Source of the DNA: an uncultured Prevotellaceae bacterium
GTDB taxonomy: Bacteria > Bacteroidota > Bacteroidia > Bacteroidales > Bacteroidaceae
NCBI GenBank assembly: GCA_902775075.1
Contig: CACYKX010000155.1
Location: 1-7,927, forward strand
DNA: 7,927 bases
Reading direction: 5' to 3'
The notes below the pieces were generated by a model, which worked only from the letters and a program-made list of their open reading frames with translations, had not been told where the DNA came from and searched no databases. Of this stretch, positions 1 to 6,817 are shown in pieces. Position numbers and translations under genes: made by a program. Within the stretch, counting starts at the first letter, position 1; each line of letters begins with the position of its first letter.

Positions 1-41
1 ATGGATTCTACAAAACAGACATCACAGCTACCTCTTCTCCT

Positions 42-197
42 ATGATGCCAAAATTCGGCAAAAATACCGGATGTACACTTCCATATCCATGCCTACACCA
101 AGAAGGAGTTGGCCTTAAAGGCGGGATATCGCAAACAGGATAAATATCTCACCCCCGCCAAGTACGAATTATCGCCTATTTCCTGGGGGAGCCGTAA
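42..197 (+). pseudogene. Degraded DUF4248-family small protein gene
   Basis: No frame is open across this stretch, but pieces of one small protein can be followed through it. Frame 3 from ATG 42 reads MMPKFGK. After an apparent one-base insertion in the A5 run at 60-64, frame 1 continues IPDVHFHIHAYTKKELAL, then KAGYRKQDKYLTPAK. A missing base near 163-165 moves the reading to frame 3, which gives RIIAYFLGEP and TAA at 195-197. An opening of the form F-I-R/H-x-Y-x-K-x-ELA and an ending of the form GYR-(x)n-LTPxQ-(x)n-I-x-x-x-LGEP are what I recall for DUF4248 proteins of Bacteroidales. About 35 central residues are missing between ELAL and KAGY. The function of DUF4248 is unknown; the genes often lie next to HU-like DNA-binding protein genes. 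The family assignment rests on remembered motifs, but the frame-hopping homology makes decay the best explanation. Confidence 0.55.
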
Positions 198-230
198 AGA
201 AACGTATAAGAAGGCATCAAAAGGAGCGTA

Positions 231-250
231 ACGTATCACAACGTATCATC
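231..250 (+). repeat. Tandem 10-bp repeat ACGTATCAca/tc
   Basis: ACGTATCA occurs at 231-238 and again at 241-248, exactly one helical turn apart. The pair lies just after the DUF4248 remnant and about 20 bp before a -7 box. It may be a leftover regulator-binding site of the decayed module. It is too short to assign a role. Confidence 0.4.
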
Positions 251-267
251 GCCTTTTTCGGATGTCG

Positions 268-275
268 TATCTTTG
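268..275 (+). promoter_or_regulatory. Bacteroidetes -7 box TATCTTTG (orphan promoter)
   Basis: TATCTTTG followed by C fits the Bacteroidetes sigma-ABfr -7 consensus TAnnTTTG. No good TTTG -33 element lies 19-21 bp upstream; the tandem ACGTATCA repeat occupies that place. Nothing intact lies downstream until the outer-membrane gene, which has its own promoter, so this probably belonged to the truncated HU-like gene. Confidence 0.4.
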
Positions 276-290
276 CAATCGCAATCCTGA

Positions 291-360
291 AGGACGGGGT
301 GTAGCGCTCCCCCGCCCCGAAGGCATCCCGAAACGTTGCGAGGAGACGTCTGAGCGATGC
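291..360 (+). other. GC-rich structured leader of a lost gene
   Basis: This segment is much richer in G+C than its surroundings. It can form a helix of CGGGG at 295-299 with CCCCG at 310-314, and GCATC at 323-327 can pair with GATGC at 356-360. Its place between a -7 box and an ATG suggests a folded 5' untranslated region. I cannot match it to a named RNA family. Confidence 0.3.
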
Positions 361-407
361 GGAGGGGTGGAAAGCAAGAATGTTTAACCCATTAAAATTT
401 CAAGATT

Positions 408-422
408 ATGGCAAGATGCTAA
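408..422 (+). pseudogene. Truncated start of a probable HU-like gene
   Basis: An ATG at 408 reads M-A-R-C and then stops at TAA 420-422. The preceding TTAAAATTTCAAGATT and the opening ATGGCAAGA resemble the start of Bacteroidales HU-like (HU-HIG type) DNA-binding protein genes, whose products often begin MARFYK. With the upstream -7 box and leader, this looks like a 5' end whose coding part was deleted at about 416. The call is an inference from context and a four-codon match, so it is weak alone. The adjacent DUF4248 remnant supports it. Confidence 0.3.
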
Positions 423-438
423 ATGAATTGCTTTTGAG

Positions 439-460
439 AGACTTCGGTCTACCTTTTCTT
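439..460 (+). terminator. Weak terminator-like UUCG hairpin
   Basis: AGAC (439-442) pairs with GTCT (447-450) around a TTCG tetraloop, followed by the pyrimidine-rich ACCTTTTCTT. Four base pairs are short for an intrinsic terminator, but the UUCG loop is unusually stable. It could be the 3' end of the lost HU-like unit. From here to 558 I see no gene or site. Confidence 0.25.
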
Positions 461-558
461 CTTATCATTGCTTTGTTTGTTGATTTCTGACTGCTTATCT
501 TTCCTACGCTTCTCATTCTTAAAAAGTGTTAATAAAATGCACTTTTCGACGAAAATGC

Positions 559-589
559 TTGGCGGGTATTCTTCTAATATATACCTTTG
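559..589 (+). promoter_or_regulatory. Promoter of the outer-membrane protein gene
   Basis: A -7 box TACCTTTG lies at 582-589 with a TTGG -33-like element at 559-562, a spacing of 19 bp, as expected for Bacteroidetes sigma-ABfr promoters (TTTG-N19-TAnnTTTG). Transcription should start at about 593-597 and leave a leader of roughly 135 nt before the gene at 732. The leader begins with a possible hairpin (GTAGTA 605-610 with TACTAC 617-622). Confidence 0.65.
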
Positions 590-645
590 CGGTGTAATAC
601 AACAGTAGTACACTATTACTACAATAAATAAGGTTTAAGTTCATC

Positions 646-735
646 ATGAAAGAGAACATTACTCAAACAACATCTGTCGGGATGATACATGTTGTTTACT
701 TCAAAAGATTATCAAATAACAATATAAAGATATGA
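646..735 (+). CDS. Possible 29-aa leader peptide ORF
   Basis: The ATG at 646 opens 29 codons, starting MKENITQTTSVG, and stops at TGA 733-735. That stop overlaps the ATG of the outer-membrane gene in the arrangement ATGA, a common sign of translational coupling. A weak ribosome site, AAGG at 630-633, lies 12 nt upstream. The ORF lies wholly inside the predicted leader transcript. It contains a 9-bp inverted repeat (665-673 with 689-697). The peptide has no signal sequence or recognised domain. It may be a regulatory leader, a coupling device, or chance. Confidence 0.35.
   Translation: MKENITQTTSVGMIHVVYFKRLSNNNIKI
665..697 (+). promoter_or_regulatory. Leader hairpin, 9-bp stem
   Basis: AAACAACAT (665-673) is perfectly complementary to ATGTTGTTT (689-697), with a 15-nt loop. 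It lies inside the short leader ORF, ending 34 nt before the outer-membrane gene start. No T tract follows, so it is not an intrinsic terminator. A translating ribosome would melt it, so it could sense translation of the leader ORF. The perfect stem is seen directly; the role is inference. Confidence 0.4.
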
Positions 736-2876
736 AACAGAAAACTTACAGAATGATGACACTCGCCATGTCGGGATTCATCTATTTAACCACAACAGCT
801 CGACCGGTAAACGATAGTACCTCGGTTGATTCTACAAAATGGTTTAACAAAACTCATCAACTGGGAGAGGTTACCGTGAAGAGTTCTCTACCGAAGATTC
901 GTACCAATGCTGATGGTATGAAGATAACAATCACTGGAAGTGAACTGGAGAAAGTTGGTAACACAGAAGACTTGCTCCGTCGACTGCCTAGTATCAAGAA
1001 GGTGGATGATGGTGTTGAAATCTTCGGTCGCGGCAACGCAGAAATCTACGTGAATGGACGTAAACTCTATGATATGAAGGAGCTCAAGGAGATTCCTTCC
1101 GACCAAATCGTTAACGTGGAGATCATCACTAACCCTGGGGCGCGTTATCATGCCACTACTAAGGCGGTGATAAAAATCAAAACTCGTCGCCCTCAAGGTG
1201 AAGGATGGGGGTTCCGTGATGAACTTAAAGGATATTATTTGAAAGGATTAAGCGTACGTAACCAGTTGGACGTAAACTATCGAAAAGGTGGCCTTGATCT
1301 TGGAGGATGGGTAACAGGAGAGAAGTCCAATATGCGTCAGATTGCCCATCAGGAGATTCATACTTATCAACAGGGGAAACTCTTGCGCCAGTCTATCGAC
1401 AAGAGTAAACAAAAGATCAGAGGTAAACAGTTTGACTTGGGATTGAAGTTTAACTATATGTTCAACGAAAATCAGTCTATCGGTGCTCGATATGATTTCT
1501 CACGTCGACCTGACAGAAAATGTGATATGTACTTCCCTTCTGTCTTCACCTTCGATGGTAAGTTGTTGCAGGAATCTCTCAGTGATCTGTACACGAACGA
1601 ACCTACTTATAAGCACAACTTCAACGCTTATTATAGTGGAAAGATTGGGCAATGGCAGGTGGATGCTAACGTGGATGGGGTTTGGACTGACTCTAAGACT
1701 ACTACCGACACTTACGAGACGATCAAGTTGCCGGGACTGGCCGATACCAAAGAATATGTACACATCAGGGCTTTCACCAAGAACCGTATCATGGCTTCTA
1801 AACTCGTGTTGGAACATCCGCTCTTTGGTGGTAAGATTAGCTTCGGAACTGAATACAATGATACGCGAAGAACTGAGCAGACCGTGAATCCAAAGGCTTC
1901 AGACGGTGATAGTAAGGTAAATGAAAAGATATGGGCTGGATTTGCTGAATATAGTCGTGTCTTCTTCGACAAGCTCACCATGAACGCGGGACTGCGATAC
2001 GAGAATGTGAAAACTGATTTCTATGAGAAGGGAAACTTCGACATGGATCGTGACTATGATGATTGGTTCCCTTCTCTGGGATTGGCTATGCCGATAGGAA
2101 AGGTTCAGTTGGGTGCGCACTATGGTATTGATATCGACCGCCCTGACTTCCGGAATCTCTCGGATAATGTATATTATATCAATAGCTATAGTTATCAGAC
2201 GGGTAACTCTAAGTTGAAACCTACTTATACGCATAATCTATCGCTCAACGCTTCTTGGAAGTGGTTATGGGCGGAAGCTTCTTATAGTAAGATCGTGGAT
2301 GATATCCAGATTGCTAGTACGAGTTATACTAAAGACAATGAACTCATCACGCTATTGCGCCCGGAGAACTTGGCTAACTTCCATCGCTATTCGTTCCAGG
2401 TATTTGCGTCTCCTACGCTCTTCAATATATGGCATCCTACATGGGGATTCGCTGTCGTAGGTCAGGATTATGAGACGACCATCGCTGACGGAAGCAAGAA
2501 GAAGATGAACTCTCCGATGTACAATGGTATCTGGAATAACCTCGTCATCTTGAAGAGTGGATGGAGACTGGGATTGGATTTCCTATATCAGAGTTCTGGT
2601 GACTATTCTACCTATCATCTGCATAAACCGGGTGTTTCTATAAATGCTAGCATCCAGAAGAGTTTCTTCAAGGATAAACTCGATATGAAGTTGTCTGCTA
2701 TCGACCTTACTGGTGTAAGATCTCAACCTGTGACGGTATATAGCAATCGTGATGTTTATGTAAAGAACGACAACTACACTTATGCCGACCTTACCATCAC
2801 CTATAAGTTCAATGTCGCTGCCGACAAATACAAAGGTCGCGGAGCTGGTGATCAGGTGAAGTCAAGAATCAAGTAA
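732..2876 (+). CDS. TonB-plug/outer-membrane beta-barrel family protein
   Basis: This 714-aa protein belongs to the Bacteroidetes outer-membrane beta-barrel family related to TonB-dependent receptors. Residues 1-23 look like a signal peptide (basic start, then MMTLAMSGFIYLTTTA). LGEVTVK at 44-50 resembles a TonB-box/linker. Residues about 55-150 form a plug-like domain, with LLRRLPSIKKVDDGVEIFGRG, the YVNGRKL segment (106-112) and VNVEIITNPGARY. The rest is rich in alternating aromatic strands, as expected of a barrel, and the last strand is probably DLTITYKFN before a basic tail. The usual N-terminal carboxypeptidase-regulatory-like domain is absent. No SusD-type lipoprotein gene adjoins it, so the substrate is unknown and it is not a clear polysaccharide-utilisation pair. 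The start is set by the signal peptide; the upstream region is A-rich with no clear Shine-Dalgarno. It is transcribed from the promoter at 559-589 and converges with asnB. Confidence 0.85.
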   Translation: MKQKTYRMMTLAMSGFIYLTTTARPVNDSTSVDSTKWFNKTHQLGEVTVKSSLPKIRTNADGMKITITGSELEKVGNTEDLLRRLPSIKKVDDGVEIFGRGNAEIYVNGRKLYDMKELKEIPSDQIVNVEIITNPGARYHATTKAVIKIKTRRPQGEGWGFRDELKGYYLKGLSVRNQLDVNYRKGGLDLGGWVTGEKSNMRQIAHQEIHTYQQGKLLRQSIDKSKQKIRGKQFDLGLKFNYMFNENQSIGARYDFSRRPDRKCDMYFPSVFTFDGKLLQESLSDLYTNEPTYKHNFNAYYSGKIGQWQVDANVDGVWTDSKTTTDTYETIKLPGLADTKEYVHIRAFTKNRIMASKLVLEHPLFGGKISFGTEYNDTRRTEQTVNPKASDGDSKVNEKIWAGFAEYSRVFFDKLTMNAGLRYENVKTDFYEKGNFDMDRDYDDWFPSLGLAMPIGKVQLGAHYGIDIDRPDFRNLSDNVYYINSYSYQTGNSKLKPTYTHNLSLNASWKWLWAEASYSKIVDDIQIASTSYTKDNELITLLRPENLANFHRYSFQVFASPTLFNIWHPTWGFAVVGQDYETTIADGSKKKMNSPMYNGIWNNLVILKSGWRLGLDFLYQSSGDYSTYHLHKPGVSINASIQKSFFKDKLDMKLSAIDLTGVRSQPVTVYSNRDVYVKNDNYTYADLTITYKFNVAADKYKGRGAGDQVKSRIK

Positions 2877-2919
2877 AAGGATATGTCACTCTCTCGGTGT
2901 CACATTGCATATCGGGCAC

Positions 2920-2960
2920 AAAAAAGCAGTTAACTGCGCAAAAGATGCGGAGTTAACTGC
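2920..2960 (-). terminator. Intrinsic terminator of the nitrogen operon
   Basis: On the minus strand a hairpin is followed at once by T6 (complement of A 2920-2925). The outer stem pairs 2926-2935 with 2951-2960 (GCAGTTAACT with AGTTAACTGC), ten perfect pairs. After one mismatch, CGC at 2937-2939 pairs with GCG at 2947-2949, leaving a 7-nt loop. It lies 34 nt past the asnB stop. The plus-strand side has no T tract, so it mainly serves asnB, though the hairpin may also slow transcription from the convergent outer-membrane gene. Confidence 0.8.
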
Positions 2961-2993
2961 GAGCCGATGCAGTAATGTGTTTTACTTTCAGGA

Positions 2994-4682
2994 TTAATAT
3001 GCCTGTTCATGTACTCCTTTTACGGCGCGCCCACTAGGGTCATTCATACTCTTGAAAGAGGAATCCCAGGCAAGGGCTTCTGCCGTAGAACATGCCACGC
3101 TTGGCACTGATGGCACACTACGGGCTGCACTGTCGGATGGGAAATGCTCTGCAAAAATAGAACGATAATAGTATTCCTCCTTGTTCTGTGGAGGATTGAT
3201 AGGAAAACGTTCTGCTGCATGAGCCATCTGTTCATCACTCACGGCTGATGAAGTAATCTGCTTCAAGGTGTCTATCCAACTGTACCCGACACCATCCGAG
3301 AATTGTTCTTTCTGACGCCAGACGACTTCCTCCGGTAACATATCAGAGAAGGCTTCGCGAACGATTTTCTTCTCTATCTTCGCACCGGGACACATCTTGG
3401 CTTCTGGGTTGGTACGCATAGCTACATCCAAGAATTCTTTGTCCAAAAATGGTACACGACCTTCTACACCCCATGCCGACAGACTCTTGTTGGCTCTCAG
3501 ACAGTCGTACATATATAACTTAGAGAGTTTTCTTACTGTTTCCTCATGAAAGGCTTTCGCATCAGGAGCTTTATGAAAATACAGATAGCCTCCGAAGATT
3601 TCGTCGGCACCCTCACCAGAAAGTACCATCTTGATACCCATCGATTTGATGACACGGGCAAGCAAATACATCGGGGTGGATGCTCGCACTGTGGTGACAT
3701 CGTAGGTTTCGATGAAATAGATGACGTCGCGAATGGCATCAAGACCTTCCTGAATGGTGTAGTTGATCTCATGATGTACGGTGCCGATGCGTTCGGCCAC
3801 TAAACGGGCCTTGGCTAAATCTGGCGCTCCCTTCAATCCAACGGCAAAGGAATGAAGACGTGGCCACCAGGCTTTCGTCGCTCCACCTTCCTCGATACGG
3901 TGCTGACTGTATTTCTCGGCTACTGCTGATATGACGGATGAATCCAAACCGCCACTCAGAAGTACACCATAAGGTACATCACTCATCAACTGGCGCTTCA
4001 CGGCATCTTCCAAGGCATCATGTATTTCCTCTACACTCGCCGCATTATCTTTTACGGCTGAGTAATCAAACCAGTCACGAGAATAATATCTTTTCATCCC
4101 TGGGGTCTTGCTCCAATAATAATGACCCGGAAGGAATGTTTCATAATGGTCACACTGACCTTCTAGTGCTTTCAACTCGCTCGCTACATAAACTTTTCCG
4201 TCTGTATCATAACCGATATAGAGGGGGATGACGCCTATCGGGTCGCGAGCAATAAGGAATGTATCATCTTCGGTGTCGTAGAGGGCAAATGCAAAGATGC
4301 CACTGAGTTTTTCTATCATCTCGATGAGTTTCGATGCATTTGCGCCTTTGGATTTCCATTCGCGATAAAGGGCTAGGATGACTTCACAATCGCTTCCGGT
4401 CTGAAAGGAATAGTCCTTGAAACTCTTACGGATGTCCTGATGGTTATAGATTTCACCATTTACGGCCAACACCTGCTTCTTGTCCGGGGAGAACAAAGGT
4501 TGTTTCCCTGATTCGGGGTCTACGATAGACAAGCGTTCATGAGCGAGAATCGCAGAACCGCCACAATAGATGCCACTCCAGTCGGGACCGCGATGGCGTA
4601 TTCTTCTGCTCATTCCTAATGCTTTTTGCCTCAGCTCAGGAGTCTGCTCCTTGATATTAAAGATCGATACAATTCCACACAT
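2994..4682 (-). CDS. asnB: Asparagine synthetase B (glutamine-hydrolysing)
   Basis: It makes asparagine from aspartate, glutamine and ATP in the cytoplasm (EC 6.3.5.4). The 562 residues match the usual length (E. coli AsnB has 554). Cys2, the amidotransferase nucleophile, follows the initiator Met (MCGIVSIF), which fixes the start. The glutaminase domain (about 1-200) shows RHRGPD at 29-34, HERLSIVD at 48-55, NGEIYN at 75-80 and SDCE at 97-100. The synthetase domain carries the pyrophosphate loop SGGLDSS (243-249), AWWPRLHSFAVG, and SGEGADEIFGGY (355-366). The C-terminus DPSGRAVKGVHEQAY resembles that of E. coli AsnB. A Shine-Dalgarno-like AAGGA lies about 10 nt upstream. It is last in the P-II/Amt/porin operon, 76 nt after the porin gene and beyond a hairpin. 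No separate promoter was seen in the gap. Confidence 0.96.
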   Translation of the reverse strand: MCGIVSIFNIKEQTPELRQKALGMSRRIRHRGPDWSGIYCGGSAILAHERLSIVDPESGKQPLFSPDKKQVLAVNGEIYNHQDIRKSFKDYSFQTGSDCEVILALYREWKSKGANASKLIEMIEKLSGIFAFALYDTEDDTFLIARDPIGVIPLYIGYDTDGKVYVASELKALEGQCDHYETFLPGHYYWSKTPGMKRYYSRDWFDYSAVKDNAASVEEIHDALEDAVKRQLMSDVPYGVLLSGGLDSSVISAVAEKYSQHRIEEGGATKAWWPRLHSFAVGLKGAPDLAKARLVAERIGTVHHEINYTIQEGLDAIRDVIYFIETYDVTTVRASTPMYLLARVIKSMGIKMVLSGEGADEIFGGYLYFHKAPDAKAFHEETVRKLSKLYMYDCLRANKSLSAWGVEGRVPFLDKEFLDVAMRTNPEAKMCPGAKIEKKIVREAFSDMLPEEVVWRQKEQFSDGVGYSWIDTLKQITSSAVSDEQMAHAAERFPINPPQNKEEYYYRSIFAEHFPSDSAARSVPSVPSVACSTAEALAWDSSFKSMNDPSGRAVKGVHEQAY

Positions 4683-4725
4683 ATTTTATTTTTCCTTTTT
4701 AGTTGAATTAAGTTTGAAATAGCTT

Positions 4726-4751
4726 GCACTCCCGAATTCTGTCGGGAGTGC
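4726..4751 (-). terminator. Strong intercistronic hairpin, porin gene/asnB
   Basis: GCACTCCCGA (4726-4735) pairs perfectly with TCGGGAGTGC (4742-4751) around a 6-nt loop. On the minus strand it begins 7 nt after the porin stop and is followed by AAGCTATTTC, a poor T tract. It is therefore probably a partial terminator or an mRNA 3'-end stabiliser, which would lower asnB expression relative to the upstream genes. A full terminator cannot be excluded, in which case asnB would need its own, unseen promoter. Confidence 0.55.
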
Positions 4752-4758
4752 TAGATTC

Positions 4759-5463
4759 TTAAGGTTTCAGGGTAAAGCCAAATACCAAATACGCTTTCTC
4801 GATACTTGGATTGGCTGTTACACCTGCAAAGATTGGCACAACGAAACTATCTGTTACTTTTATTTCTTTTGTCGCTTTCAATCCCAGATTGGTCACTGCA
4901 AAACCGTTAGCATCGCCATAGAAACTGGTGGCATAAGGAACAAAGCCTACTGTGGCTTCCCAATCGCAACCACCTAACTTGAATGGTGCTGTGGCTTCAG
5001 CATAAGATGAATATGCTCGCTTACCACTCTTGTTGACTCCATCGTTTCCTGCAAAGTTGGTATACCAGTTGAATGCTACTGGTCCGAAATCGTAACCGAT
5101 ATTTCCCTCAAATACATGAGAGGTCTTATGGGATGCATAAGAGAAATACTTTTCGTTCGGACTGTTAAACCAGTAGTCGGTAACGCCTACATGGAAACCG
5201 CCTACTCCATAAGATGCTGTAAGATCGAATTCCTTGGTATCATCTTTATCTGATAGTCCGACACTACCCCATGCTGACAATGAGAATCCTTTATAGTCTA
5301 TACCAAGGGTAGGCTGTAAAGATACATCTCCAAGGTCTTGACCACGCCAGATGTACTGATTGACAACATCGGCTGAAACTGTCGTTTCCACTTTTTCCTG
5401 TGCAGTGGCAGCTGTTGGCAATATTGCCAACAGAGCCAATGCTAGATACTTCATCTCTCTCAT
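4759..5463 (-). CDS. Gcw_chp/TorF-type putative outer-membrane porin
   Basis: This is a small predicted beta-barrel protein of about 234 aa from this start. A signal peptide is clear (MREMKYLALALLAILPTAATA, then QEK). Next comes VSADVVNQYIWRGQDLGD, the Y-x-W/F-RG motif that marks the Gcw_chp family (TIGR02001, 'TorF family putative porin'). Alternating aromatic/hydrophobic strands continue to the end, which closes with YLVFGFTLKP. Family members are about 220-240 aa; their transport role is poorly defined. The reading frame is open back to ATG 5493, which would add MDLIKLNYTN ahead of the signal peptide and leave 15 nt after amt; ATG 5454 is a third option. I prefer 5463 or 5454 because the signal peptide then starts at the N-terminus. 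Lying between amt and asnB, it may let ammonium or small nitrogen compounds cross the outer membrane. That role is inference. Confidence 0.8.
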   Translation of the reverse strand: MREMKYLALALLAILPTAATAQEKVETTVSADVVNQYIWRGQDLGDVSLQPTLGIDYKGFSLSAWGSVGLSDKDDTKEFDLTASYGVGGFHVGVTDYWFNSPNEKYFSYASHKTSHVFEGNIGYDFGPVAFNWYTNFAGNDGVNKSGKRAYSSYAEATAPFKLGGCDWEATVGFVPYATSFYGDANGFAVTNLGLKATKEIKVTDSFVVPIFAGVTANPSIEKAYLVFGFTLKP

Positions 5464-5508
5464 ATTAGTATAATTTAGTTTTATTAAATCCATTATCTAT
5501 GGACGAGA

Positions 5509-6774
5509 TTAATTGTAACAACTCTCACCATGCTCGTAGATGTCGAGACCTTCTTCCTCGATTCGCTTGTCTACTCTCAATCCTGCTACATGCTTGATTG
5601 TCCAGAAGAGGATGATACCAGCTACTGCTGCCCATACATCGATAACGATGATACCGAAGACCTGTGCTCCAAGGAAACCGAAACCGTGACCGTAAAGACA
5701 GCCTTCACTTACTGAGAGTACACCCGTAAGGATGGTCCCGATAATACCGCAAATACCGTGTACAGAACTTGCACCTACTGGGTCATCGATATGTAACTTC
5801 TGATCGATGAACTCGATGCCATAAGGAAGTACGAAACCACAGATCAAACCAATGATCACTGCACCTGCAGGACTTACGGCGTCACAACCGGCGGTGATAC
5901 CTACAAGACCGGCAAGAATTCCATTCAGTGTCAATGACAATGATGGTTTGCCATACTTGATCCAGGTGGTAAACATGGTTGCTAAACCGCCTGCTACGGC
6001 TGCAAGATTAGTTGTAAGGAATACGTGAGAGATAGCTACGCGATTTTCCTCACCACTGGCTGCTAACTGTGAACCTGGGTTGAAACCAAACCAACCGAAC
6101 CATAGGATGAAAACGCCTAAAGCTGCTATCGTAAGTGAATGTCCTGGGATGGCATTGCTTCGACCATCTTTGCGATATTTGCCAAGACGTGGGCCAAGGA
6201 AGATGGCACCTATCAAAGCAAGTACACCTCCTACAGAGTGAACGATGGCGCTACCGGCAAAGTCATGGAAGATAGTACCGAAGGTATTCATCATGAAACT
6301 GCCAACCTCTGAGTTACAGAGCCATCCGCCGCCCCATGTCCAGTGACCTTCTACCGGATAAATGATCAATGATATAAAGAATGAGTATACACAATACATA
6401 GAGAACTTGGTACGCTCTGCCATAGCTCCTGATACAATCGTTGCTGATGTTGCACAGAAGACGGTCTCGAAAATCAGGAATCCTTCTACTGGAAGTCCTG
6501 CAGGCTGATGGTAGAATGATAAATCACCAAAGTTTGGCATTCCGATGAAACCCTGACCGTCTGAACCAAACATGAATCCGAAACCTACAAACCAGAAGAG
6601 AATCGAACCAACCATAAAGTCAACAAAGTTCTTGAAAAGTATGTTGGCTGTATTTTTACTACGGGTGAAACCTGCCTCGCAAAGAGCAAATCCTGGCTGC
6701 ATGAAGAATACAAGCATAGCTGCCAATAACATCCATACTGTATCCAATGATATTCCTAAATCTTGTGTTGTCAT
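5509..6774 (-). CDS. amtB: Ammonium transporter (Amt family)
   Basis: This inner-membrane channel conducts ammonium/ammonia and is expected to be a trimer of 11-helix subunits. Its 421 residues suit the family. It shows MQPGFALCEAGFTRSKN (25-41), HDFAGSAIVHSVGG (170-183) with the first pore His at 179 and the structural Asp at 171, LWFGWFGFNPGS (224-235), and GASSVHGICG (334-343) with the second pore His at 339. ETVFCATSATIVSGAMAER holds the expected pore-gate Phe at 106. The cytoplasmic tail ends GLRVDKRIEEEGLDIYEHGE, the conserved segment that in E. coli AmtB docks P-II. No separate signal peptide is visible; the first membrane segment starts near residue 13. It follows the P-II gene by 43 nt, the classic glnK-amtB pairing, so P-II gating of the channel is very likely. 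Confidence 0.96.
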   Translation of the reverse strand: MTTQDLGISLDTVWMLLAAMLVFFMQPGFALCEAGFTRSKNTANILFKNFVDFMVGSILFWFVGFGFMFGSDGQGFIGMPNFGDLSFYHQPAGLPVEGFLIFETVFCATSATIVSGAMAERTKFSMYCVYSFFISLIIYPVEGHWTWGGGWLCNSEVGSFMMNTFGTIFHDFAGSAIVHSVGGVLALIGAIFLGPRLGKYRKDGRSNAIPGHSLTIAALGVFILWFGWFGFNPGSQLAASGEENRVAISHVFLTTNLAAVAGGLATMFTTWIKYGKPSLSLTLNGILAGLVGITAGCDAVSPAGAVIIGLICGFVLPYGIEFIDQKLHIDDPVGASSVHGICGIIGTILTGVLSVSEGCLYGHGFGFLGAQVFGIIVIDVWAAVAGIILFWTIKHVAGLRVDKRIEEEGLDIYEHGESCYN

Positions 6775-6817
6775 AATTGTGTTTGTTTTGTTGTCCTTAA
6801 AAACCTTACCTAACTAT

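Noticed and set aside
1..45. ATG at position 1 opening 14 codons to TGA 43-45
   Set aside because: The short frame MDSTKQTSQL has no recognisable features and the window edge hides its context. It is more likely the region before the DUF4248 remnant.
1..450. Insertion sequence or transposon scar explaining the decayed left end
   Set aside because: No terminal inverted repeats, target duplications or transposase fragments are visible; simple deletions and frameshifts suffice.
888..1196. Open minus-strand frame of 102 codons inside the outer-membrane gene
   Set aside because: It lies wholly opposite a well-supported coding region, has no promoter, and its translation shows no recognisable domain. 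The other open frames within 1483-2234 were rejected for the same reason.
3546..4231. Plus-strand open frames of 85 and 97 codons opposite asnB
   Set aside because: asnB carries all its catalytic motifs across this region; the antisense frames show His/Ser-rich, domain-free translations.
4683..4725. Separate promoter for asnB
   Set aside because: No TAnnTTTG box was found on the minus strand in the gap; only a Shine-Dalgarno-like AAGGA is present.
5530..5715. Plus-strand frame of 61 codons opposite the amt 3' end
   Set aside because: It mirrors the conserved Amt C-terminus and has no independent support.
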